This document shows positions 28,037 through 41,961 of a stretch of DNA of 64,000 bases, piece by piece. Under the pieces are notes generated by a model. That model was not told the DNA's origin. It was given only the letters and a program-made list of their open reading frames with translations, and ran no database searches. Within the stretch, counting starts at the first letter, position 1, and each line of letters opens with the position of its first letter. The position numbers and the translations under genes are program-made. Source of the stretch: Caprimulgus europaeus (taxonomy: Eukaryota; Chordata; Aves; Caprimulgiformes; Caprimulgidae); contig OU015524.1 of the NCBI GenBank assembly GCA_907165065.1, forward strand, positions 41,483,295 through 41,547,294, given 5' to 3'.

Positions 28037-28059
28037 TTCCATTCCAGTATGGAATGGAA
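28037..28059. repeat. Perfect 10-bp inverted repeat, 3-base loop
   Basis: TTCCATTCCA (28037-28046), loop GTA, then TGGAATGGAA (28050-28059). The arms are perfect and built on the ATTCC/GGAAT motif. GGAA half-sites in this arrangement also resemble ETS or TEAD sites (TEAD core GGAATG). Confidence 0.8.
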
Positions 28060-31000
28060 AGGTTTGACAGCCTTTTGTTTTTAATTTTCACTAAAAAGTT
28101 TGAAGAAGGCAAAAAGCTCCGATCTTTACTTGTAACATAACACAGAGAACTACCCACCTATTTCCAACTACCCAACTGCTGCCTGCATGCTGTAAAAACA
28201 TCAGATTCATCAATAAAAGACAGTCAAATCCTTTTTACTGAAAATATGAATTTAAACCTGTTTGAATTAAACGTGTGGAATCACCTACACACACCCATCT
28301 GCCTACAGTTTAAGATTATAAATCTAACAAGATGTATTTTAAGCTATAAAAAAAAATTTTAAAAATTAACCTTAAACAAGAATTTATTTACAGATATAGG
28401 CTATTTATGACTATTTAAATCAAGTAAACAACCCTTTATTTTCATTATTCAAGATCAGTGACTCAGGGGATCAACATGCTCTTCAGGGCAGAAACACTCT
28501 GCATGACAGAGTTGAAAAATTTTATTTGCAGTCAGATGTGGTTGGATAGTGATCCCAAAAGACCTCTGACATAAATTTGCCTTCTTGTGGCTTACTCAGA
28601 TGCTGCACACAGGGTTACCCACAGTAATCAACCCGGTTCACGCTTTCAGCTCCTTGCAAATTCAAGGAAAAACACAGCTCAGTTGAACTACAGTAATTGA
28701 TTAAGGTGCAGTGCCTGGGCCAAATGTTTGGGTCCTACAAAGACAGTGTAACAACACCTAGTTTATAAACACCAAATTGTTTGTTTAATCAACACCATTA
28801 TTTTGCCATCTGCTCAATAAGATCAGAAGACCAATGAGGAAAAAAAAATGTTCCTCACTCTAGCCAGGAAATATGACTGGCTGTAAAGGTTTAAGGAGGT
28901 GTAATCACCAACACTAATAAATTAATCCATATCCTTCAAAATATTTTTAAAATCAACATTAAGCACATAAGTCATGCTTTTAACACAAGAATCCAGAGTG
29001 TGATTTTTGGTTCCCCCAAAAAAACACATCCAAATAGACCTTGCTACCATATTCCTGGAGAAGTGTGGATCTTTCTACCAAACACTAACAGATGAACATC
29101 AGGCTTCTTTCACCTGACATCCCTATATACACACTCGAGAGTCTTTCTGTTAAGCAACTGTTTGGTTTTGTGATCCTCAGGAAAGCAGGACATGCACATA
29201 CATCCAAAAGCTAAGCACCTTCCCAAAAGCCCTGATAGTTACCATGCAAAAAATGAGGTCAAAACATTTTATTTCTCTTTCCTTTAACAAGGCTAAAACA
29301 AGACCAATGTTAAGAATTCTGATTCATCATCAATACAAAATAATACATGATAAAGCCATAATAGAAAACATCTGGATTTTTTAATAAATTTTCATTTCTA
29401 CAATTGGGAGATAATTTTGAAATAACAGCTAATACTTAATGCAAACGTGGATCAGAACCCCTCTTCACAAAACTCAATAAGAAGCCAAGAGAAAGCGACA
29501 CTGAATTATTATTTTTACCTTTTGCTGAGAGGCACACATCAACTGCAGAGTTCCCTTGGGGTAAGCACTCCTGGGCACACAGCACCACTGATTTCAACCC
29601 TGTTTGCCTGCTGCAGTCCTTATGACATTCTCGCTATTGCTTTGGTTTGGCCTTTTCTAGAAAGCAAATAGTAAGCGTATCCTCCTTTCTTCATAACCTA
29701 GATAACCTAGGGTTTCATTTCAGTACATAAGTAGTAATGAAATCGATCAAAACCACATATTTCTGTTGATTTCCACCAGTGTTCTTTGGAACACAGCCAG
29801 TGTAGGCAATATCTTAACTGCTACTTTAAGAAAGCAGAAGGAACTTACTGTTTGTCCCTCACCCTTTTCCCAGATAACACAAATGCGAACTTGTGAAAGT
29901 CTGCTGGCAAGGCAAAGTTTCCAGCCCTCTAGCAGGAGAAAAAGTATTCTCAGGTTGACATAACTGGTGCTTCTGTGATTCAGACCAATGGAGCTATACA
30001 TCAATCTTTACCGGAGAAGTTTATATACATCTTGTTTATGACTCTGTAGTTGTATTCATAGCTTGGTGTCTTATATCCACAAGTCTCAGATAGTACTTTT
30101 AGTAAGTGGTGACAGAGAGCAATGCAGAGATGGACCCTCTGGGATGAAAGTGCAACGTAGCTGTCAAACCAACACACAGAAGAACACAGACGTCAGGAAA
30201 GAGGGCAAAGGTCCACGTGCGCTGCTGAGGAATCAGTCTCCAGAAAGCCTAATCACAGCCCCACAGTAGGGACCAACTCTGGAAAACCTCTGGTTACAAA
30301 AAAAATGTGACCTTATGTGCAACTCTTCCTGATCAGAGCACCACACTAAAGCATTCACATTTACCTCTACAATGAAGCTGAAGATATTAAATACTTTTTC
30401 TGCTTGGCTGCCCTTTCATCACCCGACCCCATCTTAAGGTCTAAGACTGCTGGCTTTTGAAATGGCCCTCTCTCACCATTATGTGCATATCATTTGTAGC
30501 TATGAAGGTTTAAATAATGTGTTATTTTTTTCTGTGGTGCAGTGCCCCTGCATTCGTTCATTTGGGGTTTTTTTGTTTGTTTTTAAATTTACTTTTATGT
30601 AAAACATCCCTACTTACAGAATCAGATGTCACCAGAAGACAGAGGAAGGACTAAGTAGGCTCCTGACATCCTCTTCAATATTATACTTAAACTGCTGTGT
30701 ATATTTACTCTGTTGTAGTTTCCACCTGTTTTCAGCCATCAAGTGTACTGCTCTCTGTCAACTACAAATTTGATTTAGCTACTATATCACCTAACTTATG
30801 CTCATATACGATTAGATTTTACCTCCAACTGCTTCAGCTTTGCCTATTTAACAATCCATGTTTCAGTGTCAAATGTATTAAGCAACACCCATGTTTCATC
30901 ACGTTCAAGGAAATTATTCCAGCTAAGGGATGTAGTTTATTAAACAAATCACTTCATTTTGCAGGATATGTATACTTCTGTTTCTTTTTTAGGTACATTA

Positions 31001-32144
31001 TGTTCTCTTCTGCTCAGTTTTGTGAGAAGCATGACCACCCTACAAATCCACTCAGTCCAAAGAGAAAAATATTGCTTTTGCCAGTGCACACGCCTCTGCC
31101 CCATGCTTCACGCCGCTCCTTTCAAACAAACTGTCTGCATTTTGGAGATTCATCCACAGACTTTCTCCTTTGCCTAACTTTTGTTTGTTTCTTTGGGTTA
31201 GATGCTATGCATGTTTTGAATTGAAAGTCAGATAATGCTATTATGTCAAAAATCTTTTGTCAGAAATCTAGAATATTCTTACTGTATTTTTTCCTCTCTA
31301 AATGGAAACTGGGATTTACTGTTTCCAGACTGATTCTCAACACCCTCACGTTCAGACATTACTACAGAGGTTGTACTCGGATGCTTTGCAATCTGATTTT
31401 TCATCAGCCTCAAATATGCAAATAAAATCAAGCACATCTTTGAGCTTTTATATGAAGCTAATAGCACAAAAATTTTGGGTGCTATATTACTCATATTTCT
31501 GTAATAAACTGATGCCCAATTTGTTGTTCTTTCCTTGCATGCTAGCAAACAGCTATTAGCTCAGCAAAACACAAACAGGTACCACCTTCCTGCAGATCTT
31601 CCTTTCAGTATTTCTACTTACACAGCAGCATAAGGCAGAAAGCACTGAGTAGAACTAAGGATAAGAAGGAGTAGAACTGAGTTTTCAAAAATATTTTTTT
31701 TTAATAAAATCTATTACTAATCTGTTTATAGATACAGTCTTATATTTCTATACCACTCCTATTACTATGAAATCTTCAATACAGCAAATAGCATGATGAG
31801 GAGAGGGGAGACACGCTCACAAACTTCTAATAAGAAAATGTATAATGCACAGGGGCAGGAGTACTGCAGATGCTATTACAGTTTTCACACTAAATGCCCT
31901 TCCCACACTATTCCTTTCATGTCGTAGATGAACACATGAACTTTTAGATCTTTCTCTGCCTTCTATGGTAATGGAGAAGTTTTGTGCTGTTTATCTTAAC
32001 GTTGCTTGTGTTGCCACAGGACAATGGCAAGTCCAATATTGTGGTTGCCAAGTTATTTTCTCATCTCTGAAGCAAAACTGTGCCTTACTAAAGGCACTAA
32101 ATGATGGCATATGACCATAGATAAGTGACAATCAGCATATTTTC

Positions 32145-32165
32145 TTTTTTTTTTTTTTTTTTTTT
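32145..32165. repeat. T run of about 21
   Basis: An uninterrupted T homopolymer. It could be the reversed tail of a minus-strand retroposed sequence, but no element is recognisable to its right. Confidence 0.85.
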
Positions 32166-34341
32166 AACTTAACTACAGTGTAAGTGAGAAAACAACAGCA
32201 CAGATTGCCAACTGCAGGTATGCAATGAAACAGGGTAAAAAAAAAGTGTTGATAGAAGATGCAGCAGTGCCCCAGACCTAAAGATTATGAAGCAACTAAT
32301 AGTTAGGAGGCTTCCACAGATAGTCAAGTACAGATGAACTGGGTTCTAAGAAGTTAACTGGAGAAGCAGAAGTTGGGGAGGTGGGAGCATTATTCAGTTC
32401 AAAGCACCTTCACAGAACTCAAGTGAAAACTTTTAGTGAGAGCTGAGCTGCTTTTCCTAGGAGCAACACAGAGTACTTAAAGAGAAAATTCTGGGATTTT
32501 TATGTTCTGCCTCATTACCATCCAAACCCATGATACTACAAGATTTCTCTTGGAATTCATGGTGCAGACAGTCAGAAAAAATAGCACATAAAAGACCTAA
32601 GACATTGATCAGCAGGAAGAGATTTAACTGTTGAACAGAAAATAATGCAAAAATAAGTTCTTCACACACATACTGACAATGGAAATTGTCAAATGCACTG
32701 CATGTAAGGTAGAAGAGGGGGAAAAAAAAAAGTCACAATCTTATGGAAGTCTTTTTTCAGTAAATATACAACACTGTTTCCTGGAAAAAAAAAAAAAAAC
32801 AAACATAGTGATAGAACAAATCATGATGTGCACAATGGCACTCAAGTCTTAATTTCCCTTTATCTTTCTCCCTTCTACAGGGTGGAAGAGTATAAAAAGA
32901 AGAATACTAACAATTTTGAAGTGTGATCAGTGCCTCAAAATAACAGCCTCAATCTTCTTTCTTCTATTGTAACATGACTTCTATTGTACTAACATATTCA
33001 AAACAGCTACTGAATTAATGTTACCTGAACTAATTTTTGATTTCTTATAAAAAAAAAAATATATCTGAATGATATATTAGAGACAAAGCTGACCAACATC
33101 TGCATTTTGATGTTTTCAATTGCCCAGAGGCCACCCCTCTTTTCAGAGATGCTGAATGGGAATTGGTGAAGGTAAAGTAAATAGAGGTTTTCTTTTTGAA
33201 GAACTCTGTCTCTTTCATCAAACAAATTGTAAGGATGTGACCATTTCCAGCTGCTCAGGATTGAATGAAGAGTCCCTGGCAGCATTTGGGCATATGCAGT
33301 GGGGAAAAAAGGCATTACTTGTGGATACAGACCAAGACAGATCTCCCTCTGCTCTGCTGCTCCCATTCAGGGTTGTTGTGATGAGAAGGTGCAGTAGTGG
33401 TTTGGGAAGTTTAACTAAGAAAAAACAAACAAACAAAAAAAACCCCACACAACTACCACTAATAACTAACATTACTGAAAGATTCCTTAGGCAAGCACTT
33501 TACCACTAGGGTAATATCAGAAGCAACTGAAACATCAGCATTTTTAATTAAATCTCATTAAATTTTTAAAATATTTTTTGTGGTCTTAAAGCACAAGGGA
33601 TCTTTCCTGACTGAATCTTCTTTAAGTGAATGGAAATTATTTAAGCCTTACACAATTTGAATTCTTAGACAGGCATTAATATACAAATTAATAATAGTTT
33701 TTGGAAGGAAACCTTAAATTAAACATCTTCTGATTATTAGTGCAAGGTGAAAGAATGATTCCCCTAGAGTTCTCCAAAACAACTAGCACACCAAGGTTAA
33801 TGTGTCTTTATCTTCAGTTCTGAACTCTGACAATAAGAGTTCAGACTAGGGTCTTCATTAGGTCTTCCTTTGTATTACAGCTCAACAAGAAAACAAACAT
33901 TATGTAGAGGTATATCTGCTACATAGTTTGTTAAAGAAGGAGGGAAGGGACATGCAGATTTGGGAAGATGCATTTTATTAGTTTTAAATTTCATCAAGAA
34001 ATGTTTCCCCACTTTAAATAGCACTTTCCAGATTTCTGTTCAAATAGTTGAAGTTAGAGCTTCAGCACAAAACCAAGATATGCCACAAAGTAAACTGAAA
34101 GATTAATTTCTACAAGATTGATTCTAGAAGAAATACTCTGAGTAATTCCCTTTAATAAGCAGTACTCATATATCATGAGGACACAATCAGAAATTAAGAG
34201 GTTTGTGATCAGAGAGTTACTGGAGGCACTAAAAGAATGTGTCCAAGAGTGGTGCTAACCAATAGAATGCAACTTAACTACATTTTAACCAAAACCACCT
34301 CGTTAGTAAAGCCATCATACAATTCCTGTATAGATAAATTA

Positions 34342-34604
34342 ATCATAGAATGGTTTGGGTTGGAAGAGACCATTAAAGGTCATCTAGCTCAACGCCCCTG
34401 CAGTGAGCAGAGACGTCTTCAACTAGATCAGGTGGCTCAGAGCCCGATCCAACCAGACCTTGGATGTTTCCAAGGATGGGACATCTGCCACCTCTCTGGG
34501 TAACCCGTTCTAATGTTCCACCACCCTCAGCATAGAAACTTTCTTGCTTAAGTCTAGTCTGAAAATCTTTTAGTGTAAACCATTACCCCTTGTTCTAATG
34601 CAAT
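34342..34604 (-). mobile_element. CR1 LINE fragment, minus strand
   Basis: A 5'-truncated CR1 of about 263 bp, read right to left. The 3' end is at 34342, where the plus strand has ATCATAGAATGGTTTGGG followed by TTGGAAGAGACC and the 'gtcatctagctcaac' block. Next come 'gagcagagacgtcttcaac', 'cacctctctgggtaacccg' and the 'accattaccccttgttct' block of the 3'-UTR. It does not reach the reverse transcriptase frame. It differs from the copies at 6461 and 12370 at many positions and is probably another subfamily. The plus-strand open frame at 34237-34503 partly overlaps it and is a shadow. Confidence 0.94.
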
Positions 34605-35173
34605 AGTAGTCAACAGTGAATTTAACTGTAAGATGTCAAGAACATTCCTTTGAGTTATAAGAACATTTGATCAAACTTAAGAGCATAAGATGCTATATCT
34701 TTTACACAAAGATTTTTTTCTGATCTCCTGTATGTTGCAAATCTCATTTCAATCATTCATTCTGCTGTATTTAATTCTGCTAGTGCTATCTTGCCAGAGC
34801 AGGCCTGCCCGCACAGTATGGAGGCGTGATGAGGAGGAGGCTGGGGAACCTCCACAGATTCTGCTGACTTGTCCCTGATGATGCTAAAATCTGGACCTTG
34901 CTCACAGCCATCCTGCATCCCTCTGTAGCACTAGAGCAAAGAATGTTTTAATTCTTGGCTTTCTATCCTCAAAATTCCTCTGCATTATTGTGTTAACTTC
35001 CAATCTTTGATTTGGTTAGCAAACTCTGCTCTGACTTTTTTTTACTTCAGAATTTCTCCTAACTCCTGTTCATCTGTTCTTTTCAATCATTTCTTCCTCC
35101 ATCCGTAACACTTCTTTTCCACACAAATACTAAAATGGTACACTGTCAAGGGTCAGCCTCACCAATCTGCACC

Positions 35174-35300
35174 AGTGTGTGTGTGTGTATATATATATAT
35201 ACATACACACAGACACATATACACATTGGAGTGTGTGTGTATATATATATATTCCAGTATACATATTTGTATATTCTCATATATATTCATATATATATAA
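35174..35300 (+). repeat. Compound (GT)n(AT)n microsatellite, two blocks
   Basis: Two similar blocks, each GTGTGTGTGT running into ATATATATAT, lie at 35174-35200 and 35230-35252. They are separated by a degenerate (CA/TA) spacer and followed by further TATA-rich sequence to about 35300. The repeated order suggests an internal duplication of the array. Confidence 0.85.
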
Positions 35301-37465
35301 AATGAAAACAAATATTATTAGTATTTTCTTGTACAGCACCACCTAGGGGACCCAAATTTGCTTACTGGCCTTTTCAAAGTCCAAGTGCTTCAGATTGTGA
35401 TTCCCAGCACTATGACTGGGGTCTGCCTTCCTCAGTCTTAGAAACTGGCTACTTCAACTGTGTAATTCCTTTCATTTCACTGTCATAGTTGTTTACTGTT
35501 TTGATAAAATATGTAGACAGTGTAATTGTCAATGATTATTTCAAGCTCTGAAGAGATGGACAGGCTTCTTTCTGAAGAGCCACTTTTGAGATGGCAGCCT
35601 ATTCTTAATCCGTTTAGCATATGCTTTATTGATAATGTAGTTAGTGCAGTAAAGCAATGAGCACATTCCCCACTTCCATTCTTTGCTTCTGGGACTGCTT
35701 ACGCATTTTATATTAGGACTTACTTGAAATAATGCATAACCTGTCCTGGAAACAATGAACAGAAGCTGCTCTTCTTCCCAATGACGGCCAATGGACTGCA
35801 GAAGTCATGCTGCTTCTGTTGCCTTCCACTCAATACAGGTAAGTACTCAGCACCTCCTAGCAAAGGAACAGCTTTCAACATTTCAGGCTGTTACAGGGGA
35901 CTGATCTTACATCTTTCCTTCTCAAGCAGGTGATGTGATCCTCAGGCTCCTCGTATGGTTTCCCTTTGCATGACCTTCCTTCGCCTCTTGGCTGCGCAGC
36001 TTGGGCTGACGTCCCAGTGTCAGTCTCAGATAGCTCCTTCTAAGCCCTTGACACAGGGCAGCCAAAAATCTCAGGGGTGACTGGGGCCACCTAAAGCTTT
36101 GGTAAGTCTGAAGGAGTCAGGGAAGAAATGCTCTCCTTTGATTTACAGAGAAAGCCCAACAATCAGAAAGCTTCCTAATGCTTTTATTTTCCCTCCAGTT
36201 CACACTCATTCACTGCAGACAACACCAGGGTTTTTTACTCCTCCCTTCCCAAACCACTTAGTACTAGTGGGTATAGAGCCTTCCACATGCTGTTTCTCTT
36301 TTCCCTGTGTAGTGATGGAAATATTAGAGTATCAAGACATTTTCAGTCTCTGACACTTAATAAGCACAAGTCTAAGTTTTCTTAGACAGAGATTCATTAA
36401 TTCTTTCTGAGCTGCACTTTAAGTGCTCATTTCCTCTGTTGCACACAGTCTTTCACTAGAGACTAAAAATAGTGGCATAAAGAAGAATTATTCAAAGGTA
36501 CAATAACATTAAAATACACTGTGAGAAGTAGGGGGTCTGCACCTCCCACGACAGTTTAAATGCATCCCCTCCTATCCTAAGCTGTCATACAGCATATGTA
36601 TAGATTTTTAGGTTTCCTGTGTATTGCTTCAGAGACTGCTATGCCTCAGGAGCAAGTGAGGTGATCCTTGTAGTCTTTAAAGGTTCAGCTGTAGCAGAAA
36701 GATTTATGCTTCAACCTTGCCCAGTCTGCTTGCAGCAACAGCATTCCTCCTGCCTGCTACAATTTCATCTTCTCAACATGGATATTACTAGACTAGCATA
36801 AATATGCTTATAGTATAATTAAGCCTAGTTTTGCGAGCTAGAATGAGGTATGGAAACATACCTATGTCACATGTTTCATAGAAAAATCTTATTGCAATGA
36901 TAATAGTATCAATAACTTCTCAAGTAAATATCAGAACAGGTTATTAAAACATAAAATTTGTCAGTATTGGTTAAGACACATTCTGTACAGTAAGTACATT
37001 GCTCAGATTACAGAGTACTTCATATTTGCATCAACTCTAAATAGTTTCTGCTAGTAATAAAAATTGTTTAAACCAGCCAGAATAAAGGAACATTCCACTG
37101 TTCACAAAAATAATTTAAGTCAATAAATCTTTAGTTCACCTGGTGCACCTTTTCACTTTTCCAAATGGTAATTAGTTAAAAACAGAACTTGAAGAAACAA
37201 GAGAATTACAGAGAAAAGGACCATGCCACAGAAAATTCAAACTATGTTGAAGTGGGAGTGTCTTCCAAAAATTGGATATTTTGATTCAGGCTCCTCTAGT
37301 ACTGATACTATAGCCCTAGGCTCAAAATAAACTGAACTTTAATCAATGGTATTCTTTCTCTGTAGTCCATCATGATTTCAGAGACTAAAATAGCAAAGTA
37401 AAAAGATGACTTTAGAAATGATAAATACTTATCTGAAACTAATTTAACAAGATGCTAAGAAAGAA

Positions 37466-37548
37466 CAAAAAAAACCCCAAACAAACAAAAAAAACCCCCA
37501 CACACAACAAAAAAACCCAAACCCTACAAACCACCAAACACCCCCCCA
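37466..37548. repeat. A/C-rich low-complexity tract
   Basis: About 83 bases contain only A and C except for an isolated T, and end in a C run (CACCCCCCC). It is of the same class as 15717-15809. It has no fixed period and no relation to the telomeric repeat. Confidence 0.8.
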
Positions 37549-40500
37549 TTTCAACTCAGTTCTTGTGCAGATGCTGCAAACCTGAAAGATTTAAGTAGCT
37601 GCAGCTGGACTAACAATGCTCATACACCTGGACAGTAAGGGCCACTAACTTTTCCTCTTATGTTGTTTTGTTTTGTTGTTTTGGTTTGGTATTTTATACA
37701 GGTATCAGGAAGAAATTTCAGTGCAACATAATAAATTTAATTGGACTCTGTTTCTAAAGAGGTGAATTCATTAATTTCTATTGGCTCCTATAGAGGAAGA
37801 ATTTAGCACATATTTTCCTCGAGAATGCTGCCAGGAAAGGATTGGGCACAACATTTGAATCGATGCCAGCTTCATTCATCTCAGTTAAGCACCTGATGAT
37901 CAAAAGGATGTGTAACTTACTTCTCACAGATCTACACTGGCACCCCACAAAAGGCTATTCAGTATCCAAAGTGACAAATTCAGATCATTATGAGCTTCAT
38001 ATGATTGTTTTACAACTCTCCTACCGTTGATTAGTATCTCTAGTTGGCCATTATCTCTGTGGCAGAGCAGCATACCAAACTTGACATGCAATTGCAGGCA
38101 CCTTATCTTCAGTTAAATGCAAATCAAAAATAGGAGTTGAGCAGAGGCATACCAGTAGTTACAATTTATATTTTGACAGTGAGTAAAAAGCCAACATCCT
38201 GCAAAAACTTGAAAACATAAAGAGAAGGATATGTTTATAACATAATAGCACCTAAAGAGATGTTTGAGTGCGACCATAGTTTTTTCTAGACTCCAGATGT
38301 GCAAAGCTTCTAGAAGAGACCAAAAAGCAGGTGAAGGAAAGATGAGAAAAAACACAGTAGGCAGTTACAATTTTTAGTCAAATGTTTTTTTCATTACTCA
38401 GTTCCCACCACAGAAGCCAACAAAGACTTTGAATGAAAGGGTGAAAGTTTCCAGCTCCTCAGTCTTAGACAAGCATTCACGCCTCCTGTTACCTCAGGCA
38501 AACGCAAACAGTGTTTTGCAATCACATCCATATCCAAAAGAAGCAATGAAGCTACACTGAAGTCTTACAAAAGCAGTTTATAACCCCAAAATTGAACTTG
38601 AAAGCTGTTTCAGTTTACATTTCAACTCTTTGTTTCACCCATGAAAGTTTCCACTTGTTGCTTAAAATAGCAATACGGAACATTTTTGTTTACTTCCACA
38701 CAAGAAGAAAATTCCCTGAGATATGAAGGCAATGAAGAATATATGTACGTGAGAGGGTAGAACATCTTCTGTGGTCAAATTATTCAAGTACTTTCAATAT
38801 AGAATTAGGTATAGCAGGGAGAGCTTTCTGTTGTTACTTTTTTGCCTATTGTTAGAAAATAATTATTGAAAAAATAACTAATGCAATTTCAGTATTACTG
38901 CAAACATTTATATAAAAAGAATAAGAAAGTTATCTAAGGAATACAACTACTGTACCTGTATTAACATATAAGTATGCCTATATGCCCAGAGAACTTAGCC
39001 TTGACTCATTCCATCATTTAAAATCTAATTATGCAGGACTCAGTGAAAAGAGTTCTTTTCCTCCTACTCCCACTTGCTTATCACTGCAAGAAAGCTATCA
39101 TCTGGTCCTAAGAGCAAAAACCTCTCACATAACTATGTGACAACAACAAGGGAATTTTGAGCTTCTGAAGGCATACTACATCTATGCACATGTAATTAAA
39201 ACTAGAAGAGAAGAGCAGTCACCATTTATGGAAGCTCCTGCCAGACTCCTGATATTCTGGAACGAGAAGTAAGGGTTGAAGAGCTGTACTCACATACACA
39301 TACATTTATGTATTTTGTCATTAGCACTGAAAAAAGGTAAACAACTCCCAAGAATATAACCTCTACTAAGATTACACATGAAGGGTTCAGAGTTGGTTTT
39401 TGGGGTTTGGGTTTTTTTAAATATTTTTTTGCTGCAATTTTGTCAGCAAAGAACTTAAGTTGCTTTGCATCTTCGAGTGACTTAACTTTTAATCCTCTCA
39501 CATTTTTTCTTATATAAACACAAAAGAAACTCAGAATTATAAATCTTTTGTCTTTTAAATAAAACTATAAAGCCAAGAGATTTAATTAATTTTGGGGGTT
39601 TCAATTTGAATTACTATTGTTCAAGATTTTTTTTCTGGCAAAATAGAGACCAAACTTAATCATCTTCTGTCAAACAAATACGTTATACTCAACTAACTAG
39701 GAAAAGGCATGTAAATATAGACCTAGGTTTGAAAGAACAGCCCATGCATGGGGTTTACAATTGTTACTCAGGCCGAATGATAACCTCAAAAGCAGCAGGG
39801 AATTGAACCCTGTGTTCAAGCATACATTCCTCACTTCCCAAGAACACATTTAAGTTAGAGACTATAATGTTTTCCTTGACAGGGCTTTTTCCAAAGGCTT
39901 TGAATGATGAAACAAGGTACAGAGAGACTGTCAGTCCCAGGTGTGCTCCTGCCCTTGCTGCACAGACAGCCCAGCTACTCCCAAGGCAGCTGCAAGATTT
40001 CTGCATTTTATGGTCAAACACTTTCAGGCAAAGCAGTGGTAACTCCAGTTCTCCTGAAAAGCCCAAGACAAAGCGTGACACTTGGAAGGCTGCATAGTGT
40101 TCTGTATGGTGACAGAAGTGGGCACAGCTACAGGACAGCTATTTCCCAAGTCATTCACATGCAAGTCTTCCCTTCATGAGATGCAGGCACTAGACCCTCC
40201 CATTGAAGCTGTATCATGTGATATGAAACATATGGAGAAAGAAAACATCTGACTTGGAATTAGAACAGGAAGAGGGATGCTTGCTAAGGAAGGAAGAGGG
40301 ATGTGACAGCAAGGCTACAATTTTTGCTCAGGTGGATGCTAGCTGGTTATACAAGGAGTAACCATGACCTCCAAGCAATGCAAACAGAAGAGCTGAACAT
40401 TTAGTGCAGTCTCCAGGGAAGTGACCACAACAATGTTCAAAACTCCTCAGAACAAAGCTCATGATGCTACCTTGTATGGTGAATGAATGGTCTATCCTCA

Positions 40501-41729
40501 GCTAATGATTTCCCTATTCTTATCTAGTGATGCTCCTACCACAGTGATGAGTTTTGTGGATGTGTAGGCATTGAGCCAGGCTGCCTCTAAGTGCTCCTGG
40601 CCCAAAGTCTTCTCCTGAGAACACATTTTTTGCCTGATCAATTCATCTCTTAACCTGTAAAGAAGTTTCATCCAGTCCTCGGGCTAAAGAGCAAATCTAC
40701 CCAATCCAAAGAAATTTTGTCGCTTTACTTGCTGAGAAAGCAGAAGAGCTCTTAAATTATCTTTTATCTTTCCTTTTCAGTATTCAACCTGTCTGCTTTC
40801 TACAGTTAAAAGTAATCTCATAGCAGAAACTCTTCCATTTACCCCAAAAGGGGATTAGAACTTCTTGGAAACATTTTTAAAATAAACAGTTTCCTTACCC
40901 TGTTTAAACAATGATTGTTTAAGCCATGGAGTCAAAATGACTCAGAGAAATTGTACTTGTCACTGTACAGTATTCAGCATGATCTACAATGTGACCAGGC
41001 AGCAATGACCTGTAGTATAATTAAGATAAAATTAATGGACTGTGATGGTCTGGCAATTGCTGTCCATGTTCTCACCCTTTCTGCTGGCTTGCCAGACTAT
41101 TGTGCTTCTGGTGAAGTGGTCTGCAACTGAGGCAAAGCACAGGAATCCCTTTTGCAGAGAGTAGACTCATAAACAGACTCGGTTTGTATGAGCACATGGA
41201 GGAATTCTTTCCACCCTGATTACGGCAACAACTACTGGGCAGAAGAGCACTGGCAAATCTACCTAATTCAAAACTGCCCTGTCACTATGATCAACATGAG
41301 CTAGAATATTGCCTGCTAATGTACTATCCCTGACTGTAAGGGAGAAAACATTTCACTTCTGATCTGTTATGTGATTTAAAATGCCATGTCTTTATATAAA
41401 GAGAGTCTATAATCTTCCAATATCAACCCTAATTCTGCCTTTCTTCCCCTGTGCAAGTGCTCCTAAATGTCTTACTCCACAATCACCCATATTCACTCAT
41501 TTTTTCTCCAACACACATGATTCACTTCTCCCCTGTGACACACTTATAGTACTGACTGACTGCAGTTCATATTAATGGTGAAACGCTATACTAACACATA
41601 GCAGTACTAGCTTTAATTTGTCATTGAAGGATTTTTCGGCAACCCAGTCTGGGGAAATCTTTGACTACTACAGCCTTATAGTTGAGTGAGAAATATACCA
41701 CAGTCTCAGAAAAAACAAACAGCTTCAAG

Positions 41730-41753
41730 AAAAAAAAAAAAAAAAAAAAAAAA
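41730..41753 (+). repeat. A run of 24
   Basis: The longest A homopolymer in the window, preceded by GCTTCAAG and followed by GGCAGC. There is no AATAAA in the preceding 30 bases and no recognisable retroposed gene upstream. Confidence 0.85.
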
Positions 41754-41909
41754 GGCAGCTTTAACAGATGGCTGGGAAACTGTAAACCTACTTCCAAAGT
41801 ACTTCCTTTGGCTGAACACCCAGAAAAAACATCATCACTTGACCCATCTCATGGTCAACATCCCATAGAATTAACTGACATGTAATAAAGTAAATTCTTG
41901 GGCAGGGGG

Positions 41910-41961
41910 CATTTTTTGCTGAAGCAGATTAGCAGCTTCATTTTTCAGAGGGCAAAAAATG
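41910..41961. repeat. Bulged inverted repeat
   Basis: CATTTTTTGC (41910-41919) pairs perfectly with GCAAAAAATG (41952-41961), and TGAAGC (41920-41925) with GCTTCA (41935-41940). The right side carries an 11-base bulge. The segment could fold into a hairpin of about 52 nt. Confidence 0.6.

Larger units (their letters stand above)
17331..34341. other. Long non-coding stretch, no identifiable gene
   Basis: In these 17 kb I find no exon that I can name and no interspersed repeat that I recognise. The part from 21180 to 23630 and the patch 25150-25560 are less AT-rich and carry several overlapping frames (for example plus 21347-21754, 22303-22644, 22706-23296 and 25226-25639; minus 25156-25494). 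They have no recognisable domain and overlap on both strands, so I treat them as composition effects. Very AT-rich, TAAT-rich and repeat-free sequence at 26640-27290 could be a conserved non-coding element, but only an alignment could show this. Confidence 0.5.

Noticed and set aside
30697-31224. 175-codon plus-strand frame
   Set aside because: It does not begin with ATG, is rich in Phe, Cys, Leu and Ser as T-rich DNA would give, and resembles no family that I know.
37466-37548. A/C tract as an interstitial telomere
   Set aside because: It contains AACCCTA-like words only once and no TTAGGG array in either orientation.
41680-41753. A24 run as the tail of a retroposed gene copy
   Set aside because: No AATAAA lies within 30 bases upstream, no target duplication is evident, and no recognisable gene sequence precedes it.
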